Source: Typhlomys cinereus (taxonomy: Eukaryota > Chordata > Mammalia > Rodentia > Platacanthomyidae). From it: a stretch of 64,000 nucleotides of DNA. The stretch is taken from positions 2,561,020 through 2,625,019 of the forward strand of contig JALPQD010000005.1 of NCBI GenBank assembly GCA_023101885.1, given 5' to 3'. Each line of letters opens with the position of its first letter. Position 1 is the first letter of the stretch. Shown one piece after another: positions 11,070 to 22,979 of this stretch. The notes beneath the pieces are model-generated. The model was not told where the DNA came from, searched no databases, and was given only the letters and a program-made list of their open reading frames with translations. The position numbers and the translations under genes are program-made.

Positions 11070-11925
11070 CTTGCAAGCTTCCCACAGTCTCTCTTATTCC
11101 ATGACAGGCTTGACTTGCAGATAAGATGAGGCACTGTATGTAAAAAAACACTTTACAAATTCCAACAACTATTGGAGATGTAAAGTCCCTTGGGGGAAGG
11201 AGAAATGAATGAATGAAAAAATATTTTCCCCCATTGAAAAATGTTTTCTCTGTGGCCTTTTAGCATGCTTAATAAAATAGCTAAGATAAGATGTTTTTAC
11301 ACTCCTCCCCTGCTGTTACTCCCCAAAAATATTTCTAAGAATTGCAGAAGGGAGATTTCAAATAAAAATGTGCATCATCTTATGGTTAAAAATTATACTT
11401 TTCAGAATACATTGTGGAAGTACCACAGCCCAGGTTTGTGTCCCCAGAGATCTCTAGAAACTTGGAAGGGGAGTAATACGATACCTTCTTAATCAAACTT
11501 CTTGCCTACTTTCCATCTATCAAATGGTGCACTTTACCTGTTCTGGCATGATCTAAAGGAAGCTGAGGTAGAAGGGGGCACTGGTCACGTCGTTCATGTT
11601 TGAGGTATCACACACTGCTAAGGGTCTATCTTGGACTGGTAAGCACATGTCAGTGCTGGTGTGTGGGGTCTAGGGAGGATGGTAAGTAGCAAGACCAGAT
11701 GTTAAGGGGGGATGGGCAGGAAAGGAGGTAGAGCAAATCAGGATTATTCCCCAAAATTACTCATGTCCCTATAGGCACACCCACACATACAGATGCACAC
11801 ACACCCCAAAAAAGGAAACCATGGAGTAGTAGAGCAAAATAGATCTTGGATTTCATACAGTTCAATGTCTTCACTCTGATGCCAGAGTTTAAAAGATTTC
11901 TACAAATCAGTAAACCAAAGGCCCT
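11070..11925. other. Unique intronic sequence
   Basis: AT-rich, with no repeat or exon recognised. Short open frames (for example 11241-11492) have no recognisable product. Confidence 0.5.
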
Positions 11926-11928
11926 TCA

Positions 11929-12142
11929 GGGCTGGTAAGATAAGTGCTTGCGACACAAATCTGACCACCTGAGTTCAGTGCCCAGGCTCCACAAAAGGCC
12001 AGATGTTGATAGTTCACTTCTTTACCCAACACTCCTACAGTGAGATAGGAGGCAAAGACAGGAGAATCACCCAGAAACTCATGGTCCAGCTCTCCTGGGG
12101 CATGCAAAGTACCAAAAAAAAAAAAAAAAAAAAAAAAAAAAG
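11929..12142 (+). repeat. B2-like SINE with long poly(A)
   Basis: GGGCTGGTAAGATAAGTGCTTG, CTGACCACCTGAGTTCAGTG and CTCACTTTACCCAACACTCC-like body, ending in GCATGCAAAGTACC and an uninterrupted A-run at 12114-12141. Confidence 0.75.
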
Positions 12143-14197
12143 ATCTCGCTTCAACAAATGGGAAAAGAAAATCAGTGCCTGAAAGTTGTCCTCTGATTCC
12201 ACACTGCTGTAGAATGGATACACCCTCAGTCAACATATATAACAGAGAAAGAGAGAGAGACAGCATAAACAAGAATAATAACTCTTTTAGATAGTTTTTA
12301 TTTTCCAGACAAGATCTGCCATGGCTTCTACTCTAAAAGATGCAAAGTTCAGATTGTCTAAGCAGAGATCTCAGTTTTACTGCAAGAAAGTTCCTGTACT
12401 CACTAAAATGTCATGCTATATATTCTTTCATTGCTTTTTTGCTCAATTATTTCTGGAAAAAAGAAGTCAAAGAGTTTATAGCAACCACCACCATCAAAAC
12501 TCCCAGAATGCCCACTTCAGCTGTCAATAAATTAAAAAGCCACTATGGCAAAATAGAAATCTTATCAAGAACCTGGCTCAAGGAGACCGCTCCCTGAGGG
12601 TGCCAAACCCAACACCGAGCCAGCAGCCAAGATAAACTGAAAATGCAATGCTTGCGTAGATCTCACAAAAATAAAGGAACAAATCAGTCCTCCCGCCTAG
12701 ATTTGAATTCAAGAGACCTATATTGACAATGCAAGGATCAGGGGCTGAGGAGTCATTTTAAGTAAGTTACTATCCTACTGTCATAACTCCCCCCCCCCAA
12801 CTTGAAACCGGGATACCTGTTCTACAAAGCTCCTACTGAGCATGCTCATGATGAAACCACACACAGTAACTCACTGTGCAACACACATCTGTGTCTGACA
12901 AAGCAACCTTTCAGGACAGGTTTGTCATATGACGCTTCAAAGCTGAGGCTGTTTTTTGGGTTTTTTTTTTTTTATAAGTTTGTCACATTCAGTCAAAGCA
13001 ATTAGTGTTTTTCTAAAACCTGTGGGTGTCATTTGGGAGAAAATTTCTCTTGGGTGTTTTTCCACTCTGGATCAACGAGCTTCTCTCTCTTCCCAAGTGA
13101 ACATCGGAAACCACTCTGCTAGAGGGAATTCACCTTTTCTCACATGGTGACATCAAATGGCCAAGCAGAACATGAGATGCTCTGCACACCAATTCCTACA
13201 ACAAAAAGGGCTTTGTTTCTAAACTGCACAGAAAAGCACATGCTACAGTAATATCTATTATTTAAAGCAATTATTAATTCATCCTCTTGGCATTTCATGT
13301 ACCTGCCTTCCCACCTTCCACCTTCCCACCACACAATAAATGTCTCAATTATCCAACACTCACTGCTAATGAGATATTCCACATAAGCAAATTTCCCAAA
13401 TAACTAAAATTTACTCTTTTTTAGAAAGCAATCAACTTTGGTTGCTTTCAAAGGAAACTTACCTGAAATATACTGCATACATAACTAGCCACCCTAATTA
13501 TTTCGAGCATTTTTTAATTATTTATTTACCATTTTTATAAACACTAATTGCAGTTTATTAAAAGTTGGGATAATATTTCAAGTTTTATCTCTGCCAAATG
13601 GCCCCATATTACTACATTTAGTAGTGTTTTCTATATTTTTCAGACTTCTGGAGTTCTGTCCTAATATGCTTGCTCACATTCAAGTTTAAGTCGCTTGGCC
13701 CCACAGGAAGGCTAGAAGGTGGCTTCTCCACCCCTCTCCAGAGTGCCTGTGTGGGCTGTTGACATCTTTGCTTCTTGAAACTCATCAAAACATTTTAGTT
13801 TCTTTCTTATTTTATTTTTCTAGTTTTACAAGCATATTCGGTACTTCCTGCTTCCCTCCATCTCCCTCCCTCCCATTGGTTTCTTTTTATGATGTAGGAA
13901 ATAGCTGCAAAATTGACACTGTATAATAGTATTATACAATATTAGGGACTCGGTCTATACTAATCTAGTCTGACTAGTAAGCCACTGAAGAAAACGAAGT
14001 AGTATGCACTAAGGCTAAGCTGTTGGGAATTTAATTCACACTAAGCTGTGCTAACAGTCCTGCTTACATTCCTATTGCTCTGGAAACCAAGGAAACTAGA
14101 TGAATAACTATGTCCGATCAAATTCTTAGGGTTGCTCCCAATTTCTCAGGATGCTTTTCTTCTGCTTTAAAAATTTTTAATATTTTATTTATTTATT

Positions 14198-14200
<3 letters not shown>
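12143..14200. other. Unique AT-rich intronic sequence
   Basis: No repeat, exon or RNA gene recognised. Poly(C) at 12789-12798 and poly(T) near 12958-12973 are simple runs. Confidence 0.5.
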
Positions 14201-14202
<2 letters not shown>

Positions 14203-14255
<53 letters not shown>

Positions 14256-14478
14256 GCACTGTATGTCCTGTGGAGGACCAAGGGTGACTTGGGGAATCAT
14301 CCTGCATTGTTTTTAATCTTCTCGCTTTGCTCTGGGATTTCCCAGGCTCTGCCCACTAGGGCTGGAAGTGCAGGATGCTGCATTTCCACCTGGCTTTTTT
14401 ACATGGGATGTGGGATCTAAACTCAGGACCTTCTGCTTATGAGGCAGACTTTTAACCCCTGACTCATCTCTCCAGCCC
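14203..14478 (-). repeat. tRNA-headed SINE, minus strand, with (TG)n tail
   Basis: A (TG)n of about 50 bp (14203-14252) is the inverted CA tail. It is followed by AGGGCACTG, GGAGGACCAAGGGTGACTTG, GGGAATCATCCTGCATTG and the inverted head GACTCATCTCTCCAGCCC. Confidence 0.92.
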
Positions 14479-14539
14479 TTCTCCTAGTCTTTTTAAAATG
14501 AAAATATATTTAACCTGAACATCCATGATGTGCTAATTA

Positions 14540-14900
14540 AAGCTGATTGTCAACTACATAGGATCTAGAAGTACTAAGAAAATAGGTCTCTGGGCCTGAA
14601 GGAGGATATGTAAGAGGTTTCTAGACTGGGATATCTGATGGGGGGCAATCCATCCTAATTGTGCGGGAGCCACTCCATCGGGTGAGGCTGGGGCAAATGA
14701 AAGAGTGAACTGTGCACCAGCCTTCCTGTCTCCGCTTCCTGACCGCAGATGAGATTGACCAGCTGCTCTTCACACTTCTACTGCCACGCCTTCCTCGCCA
14801 TGATGAAATACACCTTCAAACACGGGACAAAATAAACCCTTCCTTCCCTAAATTGCTTTTGACATGTGTCACAGTAATGAAAACAGAACTAATATGCAAT
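14540..14900 (+). repeat. LTR-like rodent repeat (family uncertain)
   Basis: AGCTGATTGTCAACTACATAGG near the start, a tRNA-free GC-rich middle, ATGAGATTGACCAGCTGCTC, CGCCATGATGAAATACACC and a terminal GACAAAATAAACCCTTCCTTCCC polyadenylation region resemble a common rodent LTR-type repeat. The block at 32775-33150 is a reversed, diverged relative. Confidence 0.6.
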
Positions 14901-15097
14901 TTAATTGCAATTTTTTGCACTGTGCACAAGCCAGTCCCTGCAGTTGCTCTGTGGAAGTTGGATTCACCACTCCTTCCTGCCTCTATTCAATTCAGTGCCA
15001 GTGGGCACCATCCTGGAGAACAAATTCTCTGACCAGTGGTCCCTGTCTGGGTCTACACATATGTGCCCAGTCCAGACCAAGCTACAGGCTACAAAGT

Positions 15098-15225
15098 ACC
15101 ATCACAGGACCACGGAGATGTTTCATGGGTAAAGGGGCTTGTGGCCAAACCTGATGAGCTAAGTTTGATCCCTGAAGCTCAAAAGACATAATAGAAGGAA
15201 AGAAATGGACTCCCACATGAACTAT

Positions 15226-15270
<45 letters not shown>

Positions 15271-15300
15271 ACGCATACATACACACATACACTATACAAC
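15098..15300 (+). repeat. B2-like SINE with (TG)n
   Basis: GGAGATGTTTCATGGGTAAAGG, CAAACCTGATGAGCTAAGTTTG, TTTGATCCCTGAAGCTCA and ACTCCCACATGAACTATGG, then (TG)n at 15222-15268 and ACAACAAATAAACAAATG. Confidence 0.8.
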
Positions 15301-16255
15301 AAATAAACAAATGCAAAGTAATTTACAAAGCAAAATGCCATTTCACACAGAAAACACTGACTGGTATCATTAAAAAACAAAATAAAAAGCCCTCACTACT
15401 ATAGCTACACCACTACAACTTTCTAAAATCGAGCTCCAACACAGAGTCTCTCGGGCTTGCCACAGTACAAATGGGGGCCTGACTGCTCTGTGCAAACCAA
15501 AATAACAAAGGAAACGGCTATTACCTCCATGCATGTAGACAGATTCAAGATCTACTCTCAGACTCCTTTTCTGAAATAATCCTCCAAAGATAACCTGAAA
15601 TTTATTCTAGATTTCAATTTTTCTACTATAAAAAGTATAGGAAGTTACATGAAAACAATGAATGGAAGTGCACTTTTTTAATCAAGCAAGAACAGGAAAC
15701 TTCCAGTACTTTATAGTAAAGCTACATGTGGTTTGAACAAAAAGGAAAAAATAAACTAGGATTTTTTGACTTCTAATATTTTACCTTTCCTCACCGAAAA
15801 CCTTAAAGACATACTACTGACAAACTGCAAAACAAAACTCAAATGTTACCAAAAAGTTAATTTTTATCAACTTCAAAAGTACACTTCTCCAAATCCCTTC
15901 TTAAATATCTTCAATAACAATGACAAAAAGTCTTCTCTTACTTCTAGTATTGCTTGGCCAAAAGGAGTCATAATAAAACCTTGGGGTATTAAAGACAATA
16001 AGTGAGGAAATTCCAGAAAACATAAAAAAATATTTTAAGCAACCAAAACAGAACTAGATTTATTTTTCTATCTAAATGCAAAGGGATGAATAAACTTGCA
16101 AACACAACAGGCATTCACCAAAGGAAACTCACATATCTGCCTATAGCTCCACAACATAACGTTTTCCAAATTTACCACCTCTTCCATGCTAGAGAAATGA
16201 TTTCTTTACCCAGAGTTAAAACCTCCAGCAACCCTTAGACTGTAAGAAATCTTAT
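15301..16255. other. Unique AT-rich intronic sequence
   Basis: No exon or repeat recognised. The 79-codon plus-strand frame at 15766-16005 has no recognisable product. Confidence 0.5.
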
Positions 16256-16258
16256 TAC

Positions 16259-16460
16259 GGGGCTGGAGAGATGGCTCAGGAATTAAGACTCTGTCTCGAA
16301 AGCAGAAGATCCTGGGTTCGGATCCCAGGTCCCATGTGATAAGCACCAGGCAGAAATGGCAGCCTGCACTTCCGGCCCTGGTGGGTGGAGCCTGAAAAAT
16401 CCCAGAGTGAAGTAAGAAGGAGGTAGAAGCAATCCAGGATGATTCCCGAAGTCACTTGGT

Positions 16461-16515
<55 letters not shown>

Positions 16516-16540
16516 TAAAAAATAAAAAGAAAAAAGAAAA
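16259..16540 (+). repeat. tRNA-headed SINE, near full length, (TC)n(AC)n tail
   Basis: GGGGCTGGAGAGATGGCTCA, B-box CCTGGGTTCGGATCCCAG, body CTTCCGGCCCTGGTGGGTGG and AATCCAGGATGATTCCCGAA. It ends in (TC)n then (AC)n at 16461-16512. An imperfect TSD is visible: AAGAAATCTTATTAC before and AAGAAATTCTATTAC after. Confidence 0.93.
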
Positions 16541-16744
16541 GAAATTCTATTACACTGTGAGCAATTTAAATAGATGGTTTTGAACCCACAGCTTACAACC
16601 CAGCAGCCAGCACACAATTGGGGGCTACATGTGTCACAGGAAGAAAAGACTTGCATGTAATTCTCATGTGCTATAGTCACAGTACCACCACTGCTGACAC
16701 AGCACCATCTTTGAGCCTTGGTAGTTCCTTTCCTTTTCCTTTTT

Positions 16745-16903
16745 TATTTTTAATCATATAGTCTAAGGTGACTTCAAGCTTACTGCGTAGCTGCTTCTAC
16801 CTTCCAAGGCTGGGGTTACAGTTCACACCGTACTACGGATCAAACTCAAGGCCGTACGCAGGCTAGGCAAGCACTCTGCCAACTGAGCTGCTTCCCCAGC
16901 CCA
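16745..16903 (-). repeat. ID-B1 composite SINE, minus strand
   Basis: A B1-like part (AGGTGACTTCAAGCTTACTG, TCCAAGGCTGGGGTTACAG) is followed by an inverted ID head (ATCAAACTCAAGGCCGTACG, AGGCAAGCACTCTGCCAACT, GAGCTGCTTCCCCAGCCC). Confidence 0.75.
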
Positions 16904-16904
16904 G

Positions 16905-17590
16905 GATTAGGCCATGCTTGAGCTAACCATCCCCAGGAAGGTTCACAGATCACAAACTTAAAAAGGCTTTAAATTACAAGAAGTTCCATATAGATATAAA
17001 TACATTACTAATACGTGAAGAAATTAATAGAAAAATATTCCCTCCTCCTTCTGCCACAACTCACCCTCCAAAAGAGAAGCCCGCAACCACAGGAACAGAG
17101 GACAGAAGGTTGAATGTAGAGTCAGAGGCCTGTATTCCAGTCACAAGCTGCCTAGCCTGGGCTACACCTCTTCGTGTCTTTTACCTGTGCTCCACCTGAT
17201 GCTAAAGCTACCTGCCTTGCCAAAAAAAGATCTCAAGTTCTGGATACCTGGACACCCAGAAACTCTGCAAACCTAAGAGGACAGTGTCTATAAAAGATGA
17301 ATGAATTAGATCTGCCCCGCAAGAGATCTGGACTCTGACGCGAGAAACAGAGCTTAGAGGTAAAACACTCACCTAGCTTGTACGAGCCTCTGGCTTGCAC
17401 CCCCAGTGATGAAAATGTCCAGTAAAAAGCCAATCTGGATTTTAAAGGCCTGTGTTCTAAAGCTGACTGACAAGGAAAGGCGCAAGGGTGTGGTCGGACT
17501 CTTCCTAAACTCTGCAAGGAAGAAAGCGTTCTGAGGAAACGTGAGCTTAGACAAGCTGGGCCATTCAGTGAAATAGCTTTAAACTGAAAA
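16905..17590. other. Unique intronic sequence
   Basis: No exon or named repeat recognised. Overlapping minus-strand frames at 17233-17554 give no recognisable protein. Confidence 0.45.
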
Positions 17591-17593
17591 TTT

Positions 17594-17765
17594 GGGGGGA
17601 GGCGAGGAGATGGTTCAATCTTTAAAGCACCTGCTATGCAAGCAAAAGGACCAGAGTTTGGATCTGGGCAGATCCTATTTAAAATACTGGGTGGGTGTAG
17701 TGGCCACTTGTAATTCCAGTCTTAGAATGTATACACACGCATGAACCACACATACTACACAAGAA
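17594..17765 (+). repeat. tRNA-headed SINE, truncated and diverged
   Basis: GGGGGAGGCGAGGAGATGGTTC, AAGCAAAAGGACCAGAGTTTGG and TACTGGGTGGGTGTAGTGGC, followed by a short CACACACATGAACCACAC-like end. Confidence 0.65.
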
Positions 17766-19215
17766 TATAGAAAATGGGGAAAAAACGGAATTTTGAGAAC
17801 ATACCTGTGGATTAGAAGCCCTCTGAGTCTACTTAAATTGTGATCTGAAATACCAGGTCAGATTTTTCTCGGTTCCTGGTTATGATAGAGGCACACAGAT
17901 CCTCATTCTAAATGTGGGTGCCCAGTATTCCAGAATAAACATCGCTCATGGATAAAGCAACAGACAGAAAGTCAGAGGAGAAAATAGAACAACACACACT
18001 GCAATAGATCATCGCTGGGTCAGCAAAGAGAAAAGAAGAAAGAAAAATTGTCTCCAAGTTCAACTCAAGGCTGAATTCCTATCAGAAAACTACTGGAGGC
18101 CAAAGACTACATCTGGATAATACTTGAAATCTGCAGCTGGTCCTTGAAAAAACATTTGACAAAGATTATCAAAACACTTTTTTTCTTTCTTTCTTTCTAC
18201 TCATTTTTCTCAACCATTTTCCCCGAACTCCCTTAGCAATCCTGCTTTCTCAACTGCAATAGGAAGCAGTCGTAACAAGGCCGACAGGGCACTGCGTAAC
18301 ATCTTTTATATCTGTTCTTGCTGTGCTGCTTAGAGTTTTGTCTCCTAGCTAAGTGTGAACAGAAAACACACATCTAACCAGTATCATAGACAGTGTCAGA
18401 CTTGGTCCTGAATGGTCTTGGATTAGCCAATGTTCACCTCACCAACCCTCCTCAACCTCACCAATCAGTTGTGGGGTCTCTTCCATCTTTATTTATTCTG
18501 AAAAATCACAAGAGACTGTGGTTCCCATACACTGGGATGCTATGAAATGTAAGAATCAAAAAACAGTAAATATTAACATTCAAGCATATCAAGAGTGAAG
18601 TGAAAGACTAAAAATATTAATCATTCATGTCCTCTTACATCCCTTTACATAACTAGGATAAAAAATACTGACTTTCCAGCCTAAATTAATACATGAGTTT
18701 GGCTACATGAAGCTTTGATTTGTTTTTCATTTATATGCATATAATAGTTATTCTCAATGAAGCAAATACCTTAATGTAACCATGTGTCAATTTATCTAGT
18801 CTCTAACCTTAGTACCCGTCATACACAATTATATATCCATCTCCATCACTACATACAATCTGTGACCTTCGGTCTTGAGAAAGACTGGCCTAAAGATTCT
18901 CAGCCTCAGGAAACAGACTCCACTTAATACATCTGCTTAAAATAAGCACATCTACCTAACTTGTGCTTTGGCATTACCTCCAGCCTGATGGGTGGTGGGA
19001 AGGCCACCATGAGGTCTGGCACTAGTAGACACCTCTGTTTACCTAGCAGCATTTCTACAAAGGTTTATCTATTTATGTGTGTGCTTATTTATTTCTATTT
19101 GCAAAAGACCCAGTCTTATATGTGTGTGTGTATACGTGTTAGTATGCATGCAAAAAAAAAGAAAAAAAAAAAGAGGCTGACTTTGGATGTGTTCTCAGAA
19201 GCTGTCCACTTTGAT
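17766..19215. other. Unique AT-rich intronic sequence
   Basis: No exon or RNA gene recognised. A short TTTC run lies at about 18180-18200 and a degenerate TG stretch at about 19120. Confidence 0.45.
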
Positions 19216-19219
19216 TTTT

Positions 19220-19365
19220 GAGATAGAGTCTCTCACTGGGACCCGGGAGTTCCAGATTAGATAAGACTGGTTGACCAGCAAGCCTCAGGGATCCGCTGGT
19301 CTCTGTCTCCTGAGTGGGGGATCGCAAGCATCCACCACCATGCCTGGCATTTTTTTTAACGTGTG
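19220..19365 (-). repeat. Old SINE-like repeat (family uncertain), minus strand
   Basis: GAGATAGAGTCTCTCACTGG, TTGACCAGCAAGCCTCAGGG and ATCCACCACCATGCCTGGCA form a pattern common in rodent introns. Positions 42895-43015 hold a related copy. Confidence 0.5.
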
Positions 19366-20402
19366 CTCTAACAATATTTTTGCAATCACGGCATTGCAAA
19401 AGAACACACTGCTCAAAAGGCATGGAATCCATTTTTCAAGATCCGTATTTGGAAATCTTTAGATAAGGATTACAGATATTAGCACAGTATAATAAATGAG
19501 ATGTAATACACGCTTCCTACCAAGGTCAGCTGCAAAGAACATTCTGACCTTGGCAACGTTCTGGAAGATTCAGACAAACAGGAACTCTGGTGTTTGCCTG
19601 CTTGTTTGCAAACACTGTCTATCTTCAATCACCCCTTTGATTTTGAAGTTGCAAAGGACTCAAATGCCTGCATTGTCACACTCCCCATCCCCAAGACTTG
19701 TAACTGCTCCATAAAGTGGTGCCTGTGGAAACCCATCTCAAGCCACCCTGGTCTTGCCAGGACAGATGTTGGCTGGTATACTGCAAGCAAGGCCGTAAGT
19801 CTTCTGAAGGTCAAACAAAATATGAGTTCTTTCCAACCAGAAAGGAAGTCTGTTTGTGCTTTCTGGAAGGGGCCCCCCAGCTCAGCCTTGATTTGGTACA
19901 GGCGAAGCGAATGGAAAACTAGGAACAGCCTTCATTTTTAATCAGTTCTTTCCAAAGGATGATACTGATAACAAGGGGAAAGAAATGGAATGGTCTTGCT
20001 TGTTGAATGGCCTCTGTCTGGGCTGTTTCCCGTGACAGATGCACATTCAGATGTTTGAAACAACCCGCCACAAAGGAAGTTGTGCTTTTGAACTAGGGTA
20101 TGGACTTTTGGATTCCCAAAAAGGCTTGAAAAAATTACTTTGGCCTTTGTTTTTTCTGTTTTACTAATTAAGTTCCTACAAATTCTTCTTGAAGCCAAAG
20201 ATTTCCTTGTGAAAATGGTTCTATAAAAAGGGAAGATAAGAAAACAGAAAGGAAAGGGACAGGTGTGTGTGTCCACCTCTTATGAACGGCTTAAGGCCTC
20301 AATCATTCCCAAGGCTAAGCCACGTGACTGGTAGCCACCTGCGTCCATACATTACAAATGTAATATTTTCTTTTGTTGGCACACTGAAACTGAAAGAAAT
20401 CT

Positions 20403-20405
<3 letters not shown>
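19366..20405. other. Unique intronic sequence
   Basis: No repeat recognised. Two overlapping plus-strand frames (19594-19941 and 19716-19922) are open but give no recognisable protein. The mixed motif content could be regulatory, but nothing decisive is visible. Confidence 0.45.
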
Positions 20406-20406
<1 letters not shown>

Positions 20407-20454
<48 letters not shown>

Positions 20455-20469
20455 CGCTGTGGGGAGAGA

Positions 20470-20511
<42 letters not shown>
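20407..20511. repeat. Compound microsatellite (GT)n(GC)n-(GA)n
   Basis: About 50 bp of GT (20407-20446) ends in a GCGCGC run. A short spacer and about 48 bp of GA follow (20464-20511). Arginine/glutamate and cysteine/valine frames over it are repeat artefacts. Confidence 0.97.
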
Positions 20512-20516
<5 letters not shown>

Positions 20517-20635
20517 GTCCAGTGTTCTATCACTTTCCACCTTATTTTTTTGAGACAGAGTATGTTAGATAAAGGTGTCAGTTTGATAACTTAAGGCTGG
20601 GCCTTTAAGCACATTTGTAAAGAATTGGTAATTAA

Positions 20636-20885
20636 GGGGCTAGAGAAATGGCTCAGGGGTTAAGACTCTGCTTCACAAGCAGAAAGTCCTGAGTTCAGAT
20701 ACCAGGTCTGATGTGGAAACTGCAGCAGCCCGCACTTCTAACCCTGGTAGGCAGAGCCTGGGAAATCCCAGGTAGACTCGATCCAGGATGATTCCAGAAG
20801 TCACCCCTGGTCCTCCACAGGGACACACAATGCCCTCTGATATACACACACACACACACACAGAGTAAATAATTTCATTTTTAAA
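20636..20885 (+). repeat. tRNA-headed SINE
   Basis: GGGGCTAGAGAAATGGCTCA, AGTCCTGAGTTCAGATACCAG, CCTGGTAGGCAGAGCCTGGG, ATCCAGGATGATTCCAGAAG and a (CA)n tail at about 20844-20862. Possible imperfect TSD GAATTGGTAA / GAATTGGCAA. Confidence 0.9.
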
Positions 20886-20919
20886 AGAGGAATTGGCAAC
20901 CAAGACAAGTCCTTAATCC

Positions 20920-21015
20920 TGCACTAGATTACCTAATTGAGGAGGGAAAACCCAGCCCATAGTGTCAGGACCATTCTCTGGGCTGAAATGTAAAGAGCGA
21001 GTTCAAAAAGTTAAC
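20920..21015 (+). repeat. LTR-like rodent repeat fragment
   Basis: TTACCTAATTGAGGAGGGAAAACCCAGCCC, split across diverged bases, then ATAGTGTCAGGACCATTCTC and AAAGAGCGAGTTC resemble the middle of the rodent LTR-type repeat at 14540 and 32775. Confidence 0.45.
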
Positions 21016-21039
21016 AACATACTTCTACTTCTGTATGTT

Positions 21040-21333
21040 CGGGCAGCCTTGCTGTCTGCCGAGTGAGGTTTGCTCCTCTTTCGGCTCTTATGCCGGACGA
21101 ACTCTCCTGCCAAAGTGGACTCTGAACAAGAATAAAACCCCTTGGTTCCTTAAGCTGTTTTGGTCATGAATGTCTCAGCCACATGAAGACAAGCTGCAAC
21201 ACTGGGTCTCTCTCTGAACCCAGATGTCACCAACCAGACTGGCACAAGGATCTGCCCAGGTCTGTCCCAAAAGCTGGACAAAGCTGCAACACTGGGTGTC
21301 TCTCTGAACCCAGATGTCACCAACCAGACTGGC
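21040..21333 (+). repeat. LTR 3' part with an internal 90-bp-period duplication
   Basis: GCAGCCTTGCTGTCTGCCGAG, an AATAAA at about 21132 and the tail CTTAAGCTGTTTTGGTCATG match the fragment at the start of the window. The tail AAGCTGCAACACTGGGT...CAACCAGACTGGCAC occurs twice (21191-21243 and 21281-21333), differing at about one base, with a 90-bp period. No retroviral coding sequence is present beside it. Confidence 0.6.
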
Positions 21334-21389
21334 ACTGCCCCCACCCATCCACTGGGTTTGTTTTTTTTTTTTTGCCAATGAGGAAAGGC

Positions 21390-21475
21390 AAGAAAAATGA
21401 GATCTCATATATGCACAGATCCTCCTGCCTCTCACTACAGGTGGGCACCACCACGCTGGGCTCCTTCTTCCTCTT
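21390..21475 (-). repeat. B1-like fragment, minus strand
   Basis: AGATCCTCCTGCCTCTCACT and ACAGGTGGGCACCACCACGC are the reverse complement of a B1 5' half. Confidence 0.55.
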
Positions 21476-21967
21476 TTAATTACAGAAACGTTTAGGACAG
21501 CAGAAAACCAGAGCTGTGGCATGAGGAAAAGCTGACTGTGCGCATGTCTTTGCTGCTTTCTGTTTTCATTCTCAGGCAGATGTGGCTGGAAACCAGCCTT
21601 CGGGATTCCCCGTGGACCCGTGCTCCCTGGTTCCTGGGGTTTCTGAGCGTTGCAACTTTCTGTGGCTCGGAGAGGTGGGAGTCGACCAAGTACGTCCCCT
21701 ATGGTCTGCATGAGGCTGACATATATTGTGCATGTTTACAGAGAGAGCCAAACTATGTGTTTGGGGAAGTGGGGCGGGTAACTGGAATCAAGGGAGTAAT
21801 CGGTGAAGTAATTACTCACACACTAATGAGACCTTCAGTGTGTGCGTGTGTGTTCTGGAGTTTTAATGTAAACGCTGGCTGCACTTGAGCTTTTTACTTT
21901 CACATACTCGCCGATTCACCGCGTGCTTGAGTGCACATCTGCTAAAAACGCTGACACGTTCTGTTTT

Positions 21968-22052
21968 TGGCAGGACTGGGAATTGAACCTAGGGCCCTGT
22001 GCATGCTAGGCGAGTGTTCTGCCCCTAAGTCGCATATCCAGCGCCTTCACCT
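21968..22052 (-). repeat. ID-like SINE, minus strand
   Basis: GGCAGGACTGGGAATTGAAC, CTAGGGCCCTGTGCATGCTA and GGCGAGTGTTCTGCCCCTAA are the reverse complement of an ID head. Confidence 0.75.
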
Positions 22053-22059
22053 GTTCACT

Positions 22060-22840
22060 TAAAGGGGCCAAGGGGGATGGGGGTTGTTTTTTGATTGGCA
22101 TTTGCTCCCTGGATTTTCTTAGCTATCTTCTTCAAACACATCTGGTGACTGACTTTGTCATCTGAAGTTTCTGTGCTCTCGATGGGATTCTCCCACACCC
22201 GGTGGGTATAGGTCTCTTGCTATGAAGGAGAGCTGATCCCAAAGGCTCCTTTAGGGGACCTGCCACCACGGAGTCCACGAAGAGTTCAGGTATGTCCCTT
22301 ACACTCTTGCCTTCATCCTCGTCCATTGTCCTTCACAAAGTGGTCGCTTCCCAAAGAGCTGCGCTCCATCCCACAGGCGGAAAATAACCCTTTGACCCAC
22401 ATAGAAATCCAACCTCAAAGGAAGCAGAGGCAGTTCCTCTGCTGAGAGCCATTCTGCAGGACAGAGGGGGGCGGGAGGGGGAAAGAAGGGGTGTGGGATT
22501 AGGGAGGAGGCTTTAGCCGGCCTGGACCTGATAGTAATTTATGTCTCAGTATGAATCTAATGTGAAACCTACAGCTATTTACCGTAACAGGACATTCCTG
22601 CTGGACACCAAGGTCTCTCTGCATAGTGACAACCAACCTCCGGAGTCATCAATCACACATCTGGGCCTGGTGGGTTCAATACCATCATCTCAGATCCAGA
22701 TCTGTCCTTCTCTGCTTGGGCTCTGATTCCATTACTTCCTTACTTTTTCTCTTTAAAGTCCTTGAAAATGGACCATCTTAAGAACAATGAGAAAGACACA
22801 CTTGGCTGGTAATCAGAAGATGAGGGTTAGAATCTTCTTG
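22060..22840. other. Unique intronic sequence
   Basis: No exon or repeat recognised. A G/A-rich stretch lies at 22460-22510. Confidence 0.45.
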
Positions 22841-22844
22841 TTGT

Positions 22845-22975
22845 TGAGTTAGGTTAGGTTGTCCATTACTACATCTTGCTATGCAGCCCGGCCTAGTCTT
22901 AAACTTGAGATCTTCCTGTCTCGTCCTCCAGAGTGCAGGGATTGCAGTTGTGTACAACCATGCCCAGCTTAGACA
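22845..22975 (-). repeat. B1-like SINE, minus strand
   Basis: ATCTTGCTATGCAGCCCGGC, CTTAAACTTGAGATCTTCCT, GTCCTCCAGAGTGCAGGGATTG and ACAACCATGCCCAGCTT. Confidence 0.8.
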
Positions 22976-22979
22976 GTTG

